A DNA stretch of 46,397 nucleotides from Chara braunii (taxonomy: Eukaryota > Streptophyta > Charophyceae > Charales > Characeae): NCBI GenBank assembly GCA_003427395.1, contig BFEA01000262.1, positions 1,866,651 to 1,913,047 of the forward strand, read 5' to 3'. Position 1 is the first letter of the stretch. The number at the start of each line of letters is the position of its first letter. The position numbers were made by a program, and so were the translations under genes. Below the pieces are notes generated by a model, which did not search any database, was not told the origin of the DNA, and saw only the letters and a program-made list of their open reading frames with translations. Positions 11,452-20,600 of this stretch are shown here, piece by piece.

Positions 11452-11493
11452 GTTGAGCTAGCTGTCTCCTTTTTTCGAGACAGCTAGCTCAAC
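11452..11493. repeat. Perfect 17-bp hairpin
   Basis: Positions 11452-11468 (GTTGAGCTAGCTGTCTC) are perfectly complementary to 11477-11493, with an 8-nt loop. No U-run follows and no coding gene lies beside it, so a terminator role is not suggested. A second perfect hairpin (10-bp arms, 4-nt loop) lies at 11678-11701. Confidence 0.85.
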
Positions 11494-11499
11494 GACCCT

Positions 11500-12700
11500 T
11501 CTTGTTCCCCCAAAAGGCGTTTTTGTAGAGAAACTGTACCAGCCGCCTTCCGTTTTGTTTGCCATTTTTGTACGAGATTCTGGCAACTCTTCATTTTCAG
11601 AATCTGCCCGTATGCCACTCCAATTGTGAAAAAAGAAAAACCAGAACAATTGTATCCGTGCCATTTATAAATGCATTTCTCATTTGAAATCAAATGAGAA
11701 TTAGAATGAATATTTTCAGCTGTCGCACAGTTGAGTTGCCTCAACTAAACGGTGCTAGTGGGACAAGGTCCGGGGTGCAGGCTGTATCCTGGGCCAAGAA
11801 ACGACAAAGCAGCTTTTGAGAGCGAGATGCTCCACACGATCGGGGCTCTACACGTAGCGCATGCCGCACACTTGCGGCTGCGGGCTGAGGCGGGCGACGC
11901 TTGGCGCCACCACACATCGTTTCGTTGGATTCCCAGCTTCTTCACCGCCGTCGCACTCAGCGTACGAAAGGACGGACAGTGGGTGCGAGACTGTGCGACG
12001 GCGGGGCGGCATGGTGTCGACCTGTTTGGGTGTACGAACAGATCCCATGCATCGGTCGATGGGATCCGTCCGTACGGCGTACGAGGGTCGATAACAGAAG
12101 CAAGCAGCTCGGCGGGAGATCGCTTCAGCCGCGAAAAGTTGGCCGGGCCGACAAGGCTGCATGTCCACAAAGCCAGGAGGGATGTGTACAAGGCCGCATG
12201 TGGACAGAGGCACAAGTGACACGGGAGACATGGACAAGGCTCCATGTCCAGAAGGCCACAAGTGCCACGAGGGACGTGTAAGAAGAAGTTCGGCAGCTCT
12301 TTGAGGAAGGGACGCGGCAGCAACACGGTCGGCGATTTCCACGGTGTTGTCGGCTGTGAGAGTGTGACTGTGTGACTGCGTGACTTTGTGACTATGTCAC
12401 TGTGTGACTGTGTGACATTGGTCAGACCATGTGACTGTGTGATTGTGGACTCGCACCGTTGGCCCCATTCACGGCCTCGGGTTCTTGATTGGTGGCCGTT
12501 TCATAGATCGACTAATTAGTGGTCGAGTAAGTAGTGGGCAACTGATTGATTGATTGATTAACGGCTTGATTGGAATCTCTTGACGACGAGTCGTCCTTCT
12601 GCTCCTCTAGGCTTAATAGGCTTAATTATTCGCTCTTCAGAAGAAAAAAGAAGAAAAAGAAGAAACAGAAGAAGTTCGGGTTTTTCTTCATCATGTCTGT
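11500..12700. other. Non-coding stretch with hairpins and a short repeat
   Basis: I see no recognisable gene. A hairpin with 17-bp arms and two mismatches occupies 12032-12075 (GTACG ... CGTAC ends). A (TGACTGTG)-type microsatellite covers 12356-12420. Open frames of 120-190 codons on both strands at 11745-12342 overlap one another, have no domain, and look like products of GC-rich sequence. Confidence 0.5.
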
Positions 12701-12726
12701 GATCCCTTGTTATGTTTTCTTGGGAC

Positions 12727-12815
12727 CCATTTCGCGATTTATGTGAGTCATTCTTGAGTGCCCAGTGGGCATGCTAATCTTATCTGTATCGTTCCAATTT
12801 TAACGGATGTCCAAC
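12727..12815 (-). pseudogene. U6 snRNA pseudogene, copy 1
   Basis: The plus strand matches the reverse complement of U6 snRNA over about 85 nt. The 'gcatgctaatctt' and 'ctgtatcgttccaatttta' blocks are nearly intact, covering the region of the ACAGAGA box and the invariant AGC, plus a 5' GGACATCCG-like end. The part toward the 3' end is diverged and lacks the T-run that terminates Pol III genes. It is likely retrotransposed or decayed. Confidence 0.75.
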
Positions 12816-13640
12816 GACATCTCCGTTGAGTTGTCTGAAGGCTTCGCTTCGTTTCTGGCCATACGTCGAGGCAGGTCACCGACGTGCCGTTCTGAGAGCC
12901 AAAGCCAGTGCTTCTGCTTCTTCCACGTTGTCGTCGTTGAAGGCTTTGCCTCCATAGCCAGAGGCCTTGCCCGGCCCTGCCGTTCACTCGTCGCACGAGT
13001 TCTACGCCAGTGAGTTGTGCGACATTTGTTGCCGGGCGAGGAAGTCCTCGTCCACATAGTGAGGGCTTGCCGCGCGCCGTCGGTCATTTGTCGCTCGTCT
13101 TCTGTGATTTGTGCGACATGTATCGTCCGGCACATCTGTCGCGAGACGGACAAATATGCTGTGTATGGTAGCAATACCGGACTTAGTGCCCACGGCGAGC
13201 GCCGCCGCACATCGTGCGCAGTGAATTCCGGGTCAAAGGTTTCGGGCCAGCAAAGGAGAGCACAAACTAGTAACTAATCATCATCATTTTAGATAGAATT
13301 TTGCTGGGCGCACTGACAAGAGGCGAATCTCTACAAAAGCGGCCAACCCTGTACTACCGTGTCCGTGGCATTTGGCCTCACCTCCGCTGTCGTCTGACCC
13401 GGGAAAGTGCAAAGGAAAAGAGATTCGACACTGAACTGCACGTCCAGCCTTGTGTGTCAGTAATGCGTTTTTCCACTGAGGACATGGACAGCCGGGGGCT
13501 GACGCGGATATGAGACGACGACGACGACGGCGGCCAGCCACGTGGCGTTACGCACTGGCTGCGCTCCGTCAAGCTGTCGGCTAGAACTCGTGACACTCAG
13601 AAGACAGCTCCTTAGTTGTTCGTCTCGACTCGTGCGTCCG

Positions 13641-13648
<8 letters not shown>

Positions 13649-13720
<72 letters not shown>
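13649..13720. repeat. (AG)n microsatellite
   Basis: An uninterrupted AG run of about 36 units. It lies about 300 bp upstream of the transporter-like coding exon, possibly in its 5' flank or leader. Confidence 0.95.
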
Positions 13721-13722
<2 letters not shown>

Positions 13723-14026
13723 AAGGAGGGCGAGGGCTGATGAAGGTGATCGTGCCCGATATCTTATTTTCGATTTGGTGAGCGGCAGGACCAGCTGTCG
13801 AAAGGGAAGAGGCAGGAGAGAAGGAAGGGAGAGGATAGAAAAGTGCTTGAGAGAAAGAGGTAAGAGTGAAAGACTGGGGCGGCTGCTGCCAATTAAGAGT
13901 TCATAATAAGCTTAATTGGACCGGGATTGGGATTACATGTGAGCAACCCGACTGCCGCTCACGGGTTGTGAACGAATTTGAGTGAGCCGCACGTGCGTCT
14001 ACCACTTCAGTGGTGCGGTAACTGCG

Positions 14027-15429
14027 ATGGCGGCGCACGGAATGAGTGGGGGGGGGCTGACGCACGTGCTTGTGCCACGTGGCAACGTTGCTGTGCGGCT
14101 ACGGCAGTCCGGCTGCTGCGGCGAAATCCGATCCGTCGACTGCGCAACAGCTCAGGTCAAATCACAGCAGACGGTGGTTAAAAACGAGCAGGTAATGGGC
14201 ATATCTTCCCTCTCCCATTCTCATTATCGGCATTGTCGTCGGTCATCTGCTATCTCCAGGAATGGGAAGGCGAGTGATGGGGGTGGTCGGTATCTTACAG
14301 ATGTATCTAGCCGAGAGCGAGACGGTTCGCACAATCGCTGCGCAGGTCAGCGGCACGATTGGCGCTCGTCTAGCAACCAGCTGTCGAACGGTGGCGCTTG
14401 TTTAGCCGATGCGACTTTGTCAGGCTGGCATCGTCAGAACGAAAACGATGCAGGGCGGCAATCCCGAGGAGGAGGAGGAGGAGGTAGTCTTCCTCCTCCA
14501 GGTGTGTCCGTTTCGATCTCATCGTCAGTACCCATGTCGTATCGGACCTCTTGGGCAGTATCAAGGTGCTCATCGGTTGCGTCCACGAGGCATTGGCTCC
14601 CAGCATCACCTGTCGTAGAGATGGGCGAATCTCGCGAGTCGATATCGCGCTCTCCCTCCGCTCATCCCCCTCTCTTGGCTTCGTCTTCCAGGTCAGCTCC
14701 AGGAGGATTGACGTCGGTCTCGAATGCCCACGTGGGGGGATCGCTCTCATCATCCGCGCGGGTAGGCATATCTCGCCGCCGATGTCCACGTGGCAGCAGG
14801 GGGATGGCGATGGCCAACATGGCAACGCCGTTGAGCCGCCCGGATTCCGGTTGTGAACTGTCGACGAGGGGGAGATTAGGCCGATCGAGTCGAAGGAGAG
14901 GGGGTGGGTGGGTGGTGTGGGAAGAGGAGGAGGAGAGGGAGGAGGCAGAGGGTGTCCTCGGCCGAAGCTGGAGTCCAATGCGGACGAATGCAATGAGCAC
15001 AGGGTCGTCTTCAGCTTCAGGGGTCGGGGAGATGGAGGAGGCTGATACTGCCATTGCGAGCAGGAGTAGCGATGGCGGCGGCGGAGGTGAGAGTGTGGTA
15101 ACAACGGAAGAGAAGGAGGAGGGAGGAGGAGGAGTAGGAGAGTTGGGAGAGGGCACTGTCGATCAACTGTTTGAGGTGCGCACACTGAAAGATCAATTGG
15201 AGGTTGAAGCGGAGGTGGAATTGGTGCAGCGAGAACTGATTCTCGTCACAGTTGAGTACGAACAGAAGGTGAAAAAAAAGCTGATTCTTTTTCGGGGAAT
15301 AATTCAAGATATCCAGAGAAGGTTGCCCCATTATCTCAGCGATTACACAGATGGTCTGAATCTGAAGACGGCAGCAGCTACTCTCTTCCTCTCGTTCGCT
15401 TGCTTGACGCCCTGCGTGGCCTTTGGAGG
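14027..15429 (+). CDS. SLC4-type anion (bicarbonate/borate) transporter, first coding exon
   Basis: An open frame starts at ATG 14027, a start chosen as the first in-frame Met; the frame is open a little further upstream. About 420 residues are low complexity and polar (Ser/Arg/Gly-rich, then WEEEEEREE and GGGGG runs), as expected for a disordered cytosolic N-terminus. The last 55 residues are clear: FRGIIQDIQRRLPHY, LSDYTDG, then a hydrophobic helix LFLSFACLTPCVAFGG. This matches the start of the membrane domain of the SLC4/HCO3_cotransp family (animal anion exchangers, plant BOR, algal SLC4). The exon closes at GG|GTACGT, a good splice donor in phase 2. SLC4 proteins move bicarbonate or borate across membranes; which substrate applies here cannot be told. 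The N-terminus could contain unrecognised introns. Confidence 0.65.
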
Positions 15430-15476
15430 GTACGTTCTGACCGCACGACTCGCCTAGCACGTCCTTGCCTTGTTGC

Positions 15477-15635
15477 NNNNNNNNNNNNNNNNNNNNNNNN
15501 NNNNNNNNNNNNNNNNNNNNNNNNNNNNNNNNNNNNNNNNNNNNNNNNNNNNNNNNNNNNNNNNNNNNNNNNNNNNNNNNNNNNNNNNNNNNNNNNNNNN
15601 NNNNNNNNNNNNNNNNNNNNNNNNNNNNNNNNNNN
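15477..15635. other. Assembly gap (159 N)
   Basis: A run of N directly before a (GT)n tract. Sequence on the left is intron just after the SLC4 donor. The length may be nominal. Confidence 0.99.

Positions 15636-15704
<69 letters not shown>
15636..15704. repeat. (GT)n microsatellite
   Basis: About 34 GT units next to the assembly gap, which it probably caused. Confidence 0.95.
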
Positions 15705-15709
<5 letters not shown>

Positions 15710-16034
15710 TTCCCTGAAAAACCTTCCTGATCGGCTGCCGGTGTCTTTTCTCCTTCCTCTGAGCGCGAACGCACACATTATGATCGGTTGCTAGGCTACC
15801 AGAGTGGCCCGGGGTCACTTGCCCGGCCGGGCCAAGAAAAAAAACATATACAGTGTAGAGTTTTCCATCTGGTGTGGGTGAGTGATAGTCTGCTTTGACT
15901 TTTGCCGCAGGTACCTTGAGGGCAGTGGTTGGTGCCCACCTCAGGGTATCAGTTGTCGGGCAGTCGTTGATGCTTAACCACAGCCGGGGTTAAGGTGGAT
16001 TATCACTTACAGTGTAATCAGTTAGGGGATTCTG

Positions 16035-16101
16035 CAGACTGTTTTTGAGGGTTCAGCCTCTACTGATTGATGAGTCGGTGAAACTTCGACGAAACAGTTT
16101 G
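16035..16101 (+). ncRNA. Type III hammerhead ribozyme, degenerate (copy a)
   Basis: Stem III strands CAGACUG (16035-16041) and CAGUUUG (16095-16101) pair over 7 bp. Stem I is GAGG...CCUC with loop GUUCAG. Stem II is GUCG/CGAC, followed by intact GAAA. The 5' core is disturbed: an insertion gives CUACUGAUUGAUGAG in place of CUGAUGAG, and three extra U precede stem I. It is probably inactive as written. Confidence 0.65.
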
Positions 16102-16187
16102 CCACAGCCCCTCGTTTGTTGTCCTCTTCTCCCTCTCTGCCTAGGGTTTACCGGGCAGCTCTGTTTGACTATATATATTGTCACAAG

Positions 16188-16198
16188 AGTATCAGAGC
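16188..16198 (+). other. Primer-binding-site-like sequence (tRNA-iMet)
   Basis: AGTATCAGAGC follows the LTR end by two or three bases. The usual plant tRNA-iMet primer site is TGGTATCAGAGC. Equivalent but mutated sites follow the LTR end in R1b and R1c. Confidence 0.6.
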
Positions 16199-17220
16199 GC
16201 AAATGCGAACAAAAAGGAAAAAAGAAAGAAAAACAAGAAAAAATGAATTCAGTTTTTTTATCTTCTTCCTTTAACTCCCCCTGTTCAGAACCTCTTGCGT
16301 ACAAGGCCGCCGACGTGGATGTAGGTTGAGCGGCGGCTGCCCCCACCCCCGTGTGTCATATCGACCCACTTGCACACAGCCAAAAGCCAAAGAGGCAAAG
16401 AAAAGAGGAAGGGAACAGCCAAATATATATATAATAAAAATATTTTTGAAATTTGTTTTGTATTCTAAATTTGGTAAAGAATTTCGATGTGACCCTGAGG
16501 CAAAACTTGTTGAGTTTATTTTTCTGCATAACATAGTCTTTTTTCGGATTTTTTGGAATTTTTTATTTTTTTATTTTTTTTTGCTGGGACCTTCCCTGGT
16601 CCTTGCACGGGCTGGCCACCCGGGACCCGGGCGACCCGGCTGGTAGCCTAGATCGGTTGTCCATGGAAAAAATATTTATTGGTATTGGTATATTTGAAGA
16701 TTTATATATATATATATATATTTTTTGCTTTTTGTTTTGGGATCGGCTGTCGATCGATAATACGCGACTGATATCGTAGTTCTGTTCCCCCTCCTCCCCC
16801 CTCCCCCCTCCCCTTCTTTCCATAAAGAAGATTCGAGAATCGGTACCGAGTCCGTGCGCAACAGATTATGATCGTCTCGTAGCCTACTGTCGACAAGTAT
16901 TTATTGGTATTTGTGGGTTTTCCTGCCCCCCGCTCCTCGCCCTCTGCCTCTCCCTCTCCCCCTATTAAAAGTTTCCGAAGTATTTTTTTTTTTTTTTTTT
17001 GGTTCCGGATTATGTGCATGTCCTTGCCCATTAGTCTATGAGCACGAGGGGGGAAAAAAAAATGCTGCCGAATCGCCTGCATGTCCTTGCCGCCTGTATC
17101 ATCACGTGCGCACCCATTATGATCGGCTGTGGATAAATGACTATTTGGCTAGGCTACCAGAGTGGCTCGGGGCAACTTGCCCGGCCGGGTCAAAAATAAT
17201 TGAATAAATGTAAAAAAATA

Positions 17221-17503
17221 GTAGGCTTCCAGCCGGGCCGCCCGGGTCCCGGGTGGCCAGCCCGTGCAAGGACCAGGGAAGGTCCCAGCCAAAAAAACAA
17301 AACAAAAAAAAATCCAAAAAATCCGAAAAAGAACTATGTTATGCAGAAAAATAGACTTGAACAACTTTTGCCTCAGGGTCACATCGAAATTCTTCACAAT
17401 TTTAGAATGAAAAATGAAATGTAAAAATAATGTTTTTATTTGTATTTATGATAGTTTTTTGGCCCGGCCGGGCAAGTGACCCCGGGCCACTCTGGTAGCC
17501 TAG
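17221..17503 (-). mobile_element. hAT-type MITE (R2), copy 2, uninterrupted
   Basis: A 283-bp element with ends GTAGGCTTCCAG and CTGGTAGCCTAG. Flanks are aaaaaata (17213-17220) and aaaatata (17504-17511), matching at 7 of 8. It shows the uninterrupted MITE structure and lies inverted inside copy 3. Confidence 0.8.
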
Positions 17504-17514
17504 AAAATATATAT

Positions 17515-17745
17515 GTATATATATATCGTCAAGAGGTTCTGAACAGGGGGAGTTTTAAGTAAAGAAGATAAAAAATGAATTGATATGTTTTTTGTTTCCT
17601 TTCGTTTTTTCGGCTTTTGCGCTCTGACAACTTTGTGACAATAAATATTGTCAAAACAGAGCTGCCCGGTAAACCGTAGGCAGAGAGGGAGGGAGAAGAG
17701 GACAACAAACGAGGGGCTGTGACAAACTGTTTCGTCGGAGTTTGA
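17515..17745 (-). mobile_element. Retrozyme R1b, truncated
   Basis: On the minus strand the copy begins within hammerhead stem II (CTCCGAC-GAAAC intact), runs through the LTR to 'ttgtcaca' at about 17640-17633, then a mutated primer site (GTTGTCAGAGCG), and ends in the internal AT/AG-rich block and 'ctgaacaggggg'-type sequence. The 5' half of the ribozyme and most of the LTR are gone. Confidence 0.6.
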
Positions 17746-18060
17746 CCCGGAGTAAAAGAAATTGTTCAGTTTATTTTTCTGCATCACATAGTTTTTTTTT
17801 CGTTTTTTTTTTGTTTGTTTGTTTGTTTTTGTTTTTGCTGGGGCCTTCCATGGTCCTTGCACGGCCGGGCTGCACGGTCAAACAAGGTGACCCGTGCGGC
17901 TGGGCTGGTAGCCCAGCTACTTGGTATAGTTGACACTAAATTGGTAGTTTGTTTGTATCTTTACAATGAAAAGCTAGCTTACGGTCGTTCTGCACGCCCT
18001 TGGTGGATTTGTATGACCGCGGACGTTATACCATTTTTTTTCAATTATAAAAATAATCTG

Positions 18061-18157
18061 GGACCATTTCTTGGTTTATGCGTGCTATCCTTGAATGGAA
18101 AGGGGGCATACTAATATTCTCTGTGTGGTTCCAATTTGAAAGGATGTCCCGAAGGAC
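18061..18157 (-). pseudogene. U6 snRNA-like sequence, copy 2
   Basis: The plus strand matches the U6 reverse complement: 'ggaccatttct', 'tatgcgtg', 'catactaatattctctgtg', 'ggttccaattt', and a 5' hairpin 'gtcccgaaggac'. The 5' stem-loop and total length are kept, but substitutions fall in conserved blocks (AUUAGUAUG in place of AUUAGCAUG). The 3' side has only a weak T-run (ATTATTTTTAT on the minus strand). It sits in the SLC4 intron. I favour a pseudogene, but a divergent functional variant is not excluded. Confidence 0.65.
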
Positions 18158-18159
18158 GG

Positions 18160-19110
18160 AGATTACACATTCCGATCGGTCGTTTGCTTTATTTGTTCTT
18201 AAAACGTCTTTTTTGTTTGATACGGATGACATGGTCGTCACACATTTCGATCGCTTGTTTGCTGTTTTTTTTTGTTTTTTTTTTTCCGTGGATGAACACA
18301 CGTCGATTAGGTGTTAGGAAGAATATAGTGGGCGAACCAATAACCAAATTTGAAAAAGAAGATTACTGTGGCCGGTGTATCCGGCCGCTTCGTAGCGGAA
18401 GGTACATTCCATGTCACACATTGAATGTTGGCGAGTTATGCAGCGAGGCCCGTACATATATATGTTGCCCGTCGCTCTCTTCGTGCATCCTTTACTAAAA
18501 GAGGTGGACTCGGTGGTTACTGATCTCGGCTTATTGATTCACACTCGCTGTCTTATTGCTTTTTTTTTTTTTTTTTTTTTAATGATCTCGGCTTATTGAT
18601 TCACACTGGCTGGCTTGTTGCTTTTTCTTTTCTTTTTTTCAATTAACCTGCCCGGGACTAGGGAGGTTGGTATGAGCAGCAGGTGTGGCTCCCCACCAAT
18701 AGAATGGAGCATCCTGCGGGTCCCTACTAGGCGCCTGACTTATTGCTAACTTGTTAGTCGATGAACTGCCGGACTACCGGATTGGCCGATCGATTGACAA
18801 ATCGATTTATCAATGGATTGATCGCTTGATTGATCGCTTGATTGATGGATTGAATGATGGATTGGATGATTGATTGATTGATTGATTGTTGATTGTTGGC
18901 TGATTGATTGATGATTGATTGGTTGAGTGATGATTCGTTGATGGGTCTATCGATTAATTAGTTGATGGACTGGCACTTTATTGTTCTTTTTGTTGATTGT
19001 TCTCCCCATCCTTCGTCTTTGTTGGCTGATCGATCGGATTTATTTTGATGACGTGACCGCTCGGTTTGTCCGCTGAGCTGAGGGATTGATGGGCTTTCAC
19101 TGTTTGTTTG
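18160..19110. other. Low-complexity intronic sequence
   Basis: T-runs at 18267-18290 and 18560-18583, and a (GATT)n-type tract from about 18800 to 18960. A GC-richer segment at 18645-18735 looks structured (tggtatgagcagcaggtg, then a complementary-looking ctgcgggtcc), but I cannot match it to a known RNA. Confidence 0.5.
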
Positions 19111-19153
19111 TTTGGTTTTATTGTCTTTGCAACGTGGGCACGACCCGCCGAAG

Positions 19154-19215
19154 GTTGACAGCGAACTTGACGAATGGAGCAATTGGAGTGGTAGAGACGA
19201 TCGTGGGAACGGCAG
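19154..19215 (+). CDS. SLC4-type anion transporter, second recognised exon
   Basis: This 62-nt exon follows an AG acceptor at 19152-19153 and ends at GCAG|GTAAGG, a strong donor. Starting with one base that completes the Gly codon of the previous exon, it encodes LTANLTNGAIGVVETIVGTA. This continues the SLC4 membrane domain exactly where expected: AFGG, then a short loop, then the 'G.IG..E.I..TA' helix start. Later exons (GQPL region and beyond) were not found in this window; retroelements follow, so the rest may lie beyond or be lost. Support rests on phase, splice sites and family pattern together. Confidence 0.55.
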
Positions 19216-19240
19216 GTAAGGTGATCGGAACCTGTTCGAA

Positions 19241-19305
19241 CTTGACAGCGAAATTCACGAATGCAGCAATGGGGGTGGTAGATGCGATCGTGTGAACGGG
19301 GCATG
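19241..19305 (+). pseudogene. Decayed tandem copy of the SLC4 exon
   Basis: A copy offset by 87 bp reads LTAKFTNAAMGVVDAIV and then a stop (TGA). The acceptor-side AG is now AC (cgaac) and the donor GTAAGG has become TAACGG. The exon and its borders were duplicated locally and the second copy has decayed. Confidence 0.6.
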
Positions 19306-19309
19306 TAAC

Positions 19310-20600
19310 GGGATCGAAATCCGTCCAACAAAAAAAAAAAAAAAAAACACGTCGAACTGCTGTCATTTTGTCTAGGGTGTGGGCCTCGTCGCACCACTGT
19401 CGAAAATGCTATTTTCGACAGCTCCTCTTCGCCACACAGGCTGTCGAAGTCGGAGAGGGGAAGAAAAATTGCAAGTTGTCAGAGAATGCTTCTCGACACC
19501 TCCTGTCGAAAGTTGTTGAATCCCCAGCCTGCTACTCCGACGCTTTCGACACTCCTCGGCTGCACCGTCGACTTCGCTTCGAGATTTGGTGAGTGGGGGT
19601 AAGGTCGGGATGGACTGATGCTTGTCGTACCCTCAGGCGCGTTCGTCTTTTTCCATCTTGCTTTCACAAGTGTGTGAACTGTACAGTGCTGTGTGGCGAA
19701 GGGGGGGCAAACTGTCGAATGGAGAGGCTGTCCAATTTGTTCTGACAGCCGTCGAATTTTTTGGCCGACTGTGGTGCGGTGAGGCCCTTATGCTATGACC
19801 TGTTTGACCGCATCCGGCTATAGTTACTGGCCCCGAAATATGCAAAATGAGCATGAATCGTCCGCGAGAACATGGAAAGATACACCGTCATGATTTTTGT
19901 CGTTTGTGCTTGTCGTGAGTAGTGGAGCGAGGCCCACTGTCTTGTGAATCCCGATAACCTTCAGTCGCCTTCTTTTTTTTTCCCCTTTATTTTTTGGGAA
20001 ATTTTTCGAAGTGCCCCTCCAACAGCCGACTTACCCTGTCGTGTCTCTGGGCCTCTGAAGTTTCCTGCGTGCTCCTGTCGGTGAGGGGTGCAACTTTCCA
20101 GAATGCCCCTGTTGCCGGTGGTGGCACTGGAGCGCATTCCCCTGGCCCTGGGAGGGGAGCTACCAGGGCATACTGGAACGCCCTGGGAGGGGAGCTACCA
20201 GGGCATACTGGAAATTTGGAACCGGTACTGGCAGGGGCATATTGAACATATTTCAGACCCAAAGGACTTCCAGGGATTTTTTGAAAACTGCAATCGTTTC
20301 AGAGGGGCCCGACAGGGTATATCGGCCATTGGAGGTGCATATCGCAAATAAATGGAAGTTGGAGGGGCATTTCAAAAATTTCCCCTTTTTTTTTTCATTA
20401 GCTTACCGGCTTCCTTCCGCCTGCGGAAAGTCATAACTGCCAGACTTTCCAAACATCTAGTATCATCAATGCGTGGGGAAAAATTACCCTCCCCCTCACC
20501 CAAATTCTACCTAGCCCTAAAACTGCCCATCCTACTCCAGGCTTACTACCCCACCTAAGGTTATCTAAAGCCCCTCTCCTCCCCTAGCCTCCCCTACCAT
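19310..20600. other. Non-coding repeats
   Basis: Repeated 'ctgtcgaa/ttcgacag' words occur at 19390-19560, including an inverted pair at 19397-19422. A tandem pair of 33-bp units (ccctgggaggggagctacc...) lies at 20148 and 20181. No gene recognised. Confidence 0.5.

Larger units (their letters stand above)
15845..16425 (+). mobile_element. Retrozyme R1a
   Basis: The LTR-like part (about 15845-16185) carries 'gttttccatctggtgtgggt', 'ggttggtgcccacctcag' and a hammerhead domain, and ends in 'ttgtcaca'. A primer-site-like 'gtatcagagc' follows at 16189-16198. The internal part includes an AT/AG-rich block, 'ctgttcagaacctcttgcgt' and the GC-rich block at 16305-16365. The first 200 bp of the LTR unit seen at 45670-45885 are missing. 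No protein is encoded, as usual for retrozymes. Confidence 0.65.
15791..16651 (+). mobile_element. hAT-type MITE (R2), copy 1, interrupted by retrozyme R1a
   Basis: The element begins CTAGGCTACCAG and ends CTGGTAGCCTAG, giving 12-bp terminal inverted repeats. The flanks 15783-15790 and 16652-16659 are both ATCGGTTG, a perfect 8-bp target duplication typical of hAT transposons. No transposase is encoded. Subterminal GC-rich blocks are 'cttgcccggccggg' near the left end and 'ggtccttgcacgggctgg' near the right. The middle is interrupted by an R1 retrozyme copy (about 15845-16425). Confidence 0.85.
17149..17916 (+). mobile_element. hAT-type MITE (R2), copy 3, hosting two insertions
   Basis: Ends are CTAGGCTACCAG (17149-17160) and CTGGTAGCCCAG (17905-17916). 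The flanks CTATTTGG (17141-17148) and CTACTTGG (17917-17924) match at 7 of 8 positions. Inside lie another R2 copy in opposite orientation (17221-17503) and a truncated R1 retrozyme (17515-17745), so the element was hit at least twice after it landed. Confidence 0.8.
15430..19153 (+). other. Long repeat-filled intron of the SLC4-type gene
   Basis: The donor GTACGT at 15430 and an acceptor AG at 19152-19153 bracket 3.7 kb. Joining them keeps phase (GG|G, Gly) and continues the family consensus AFGG-LTANLTN. The intron contains an assembly gap, a (GT)n tract, nested MITEs, two R1 copies and a U6-like sequence. The gap means the true length is unknown. Confidence 0.55.

Noticed and set aside
11745-12342. 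Overlapping open frames of 120-193 codons on both strands
   Set aside because: They overlap in several frames, contain no recognisable domain and lie in GC-rich sequence where stops are rare. I treat them as chance frames.
13737-13800. CTGATGA followed by CGAAA, considered as a hammerhead
   Set aside because: The boxes are about 55 nt apart and no stem II or stem III pairing could be found.
14370-15185. Long minus-strand open frame opposite the SLC4 exon
   Set aside because: It is rich in Leu/Pro/Ser because the plus strand is Glu/Gly/Arg-rich. The plus frame has a recognisable domain and a splice donor, so the minus frame is a shadow.
18645-18735. Structured-looking segment considered as an SRP RNA, U1 or other small RNA
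   Set aside because: It has complementary words, but I could not match it to any known RNA. It needs a covariance-model search to call.
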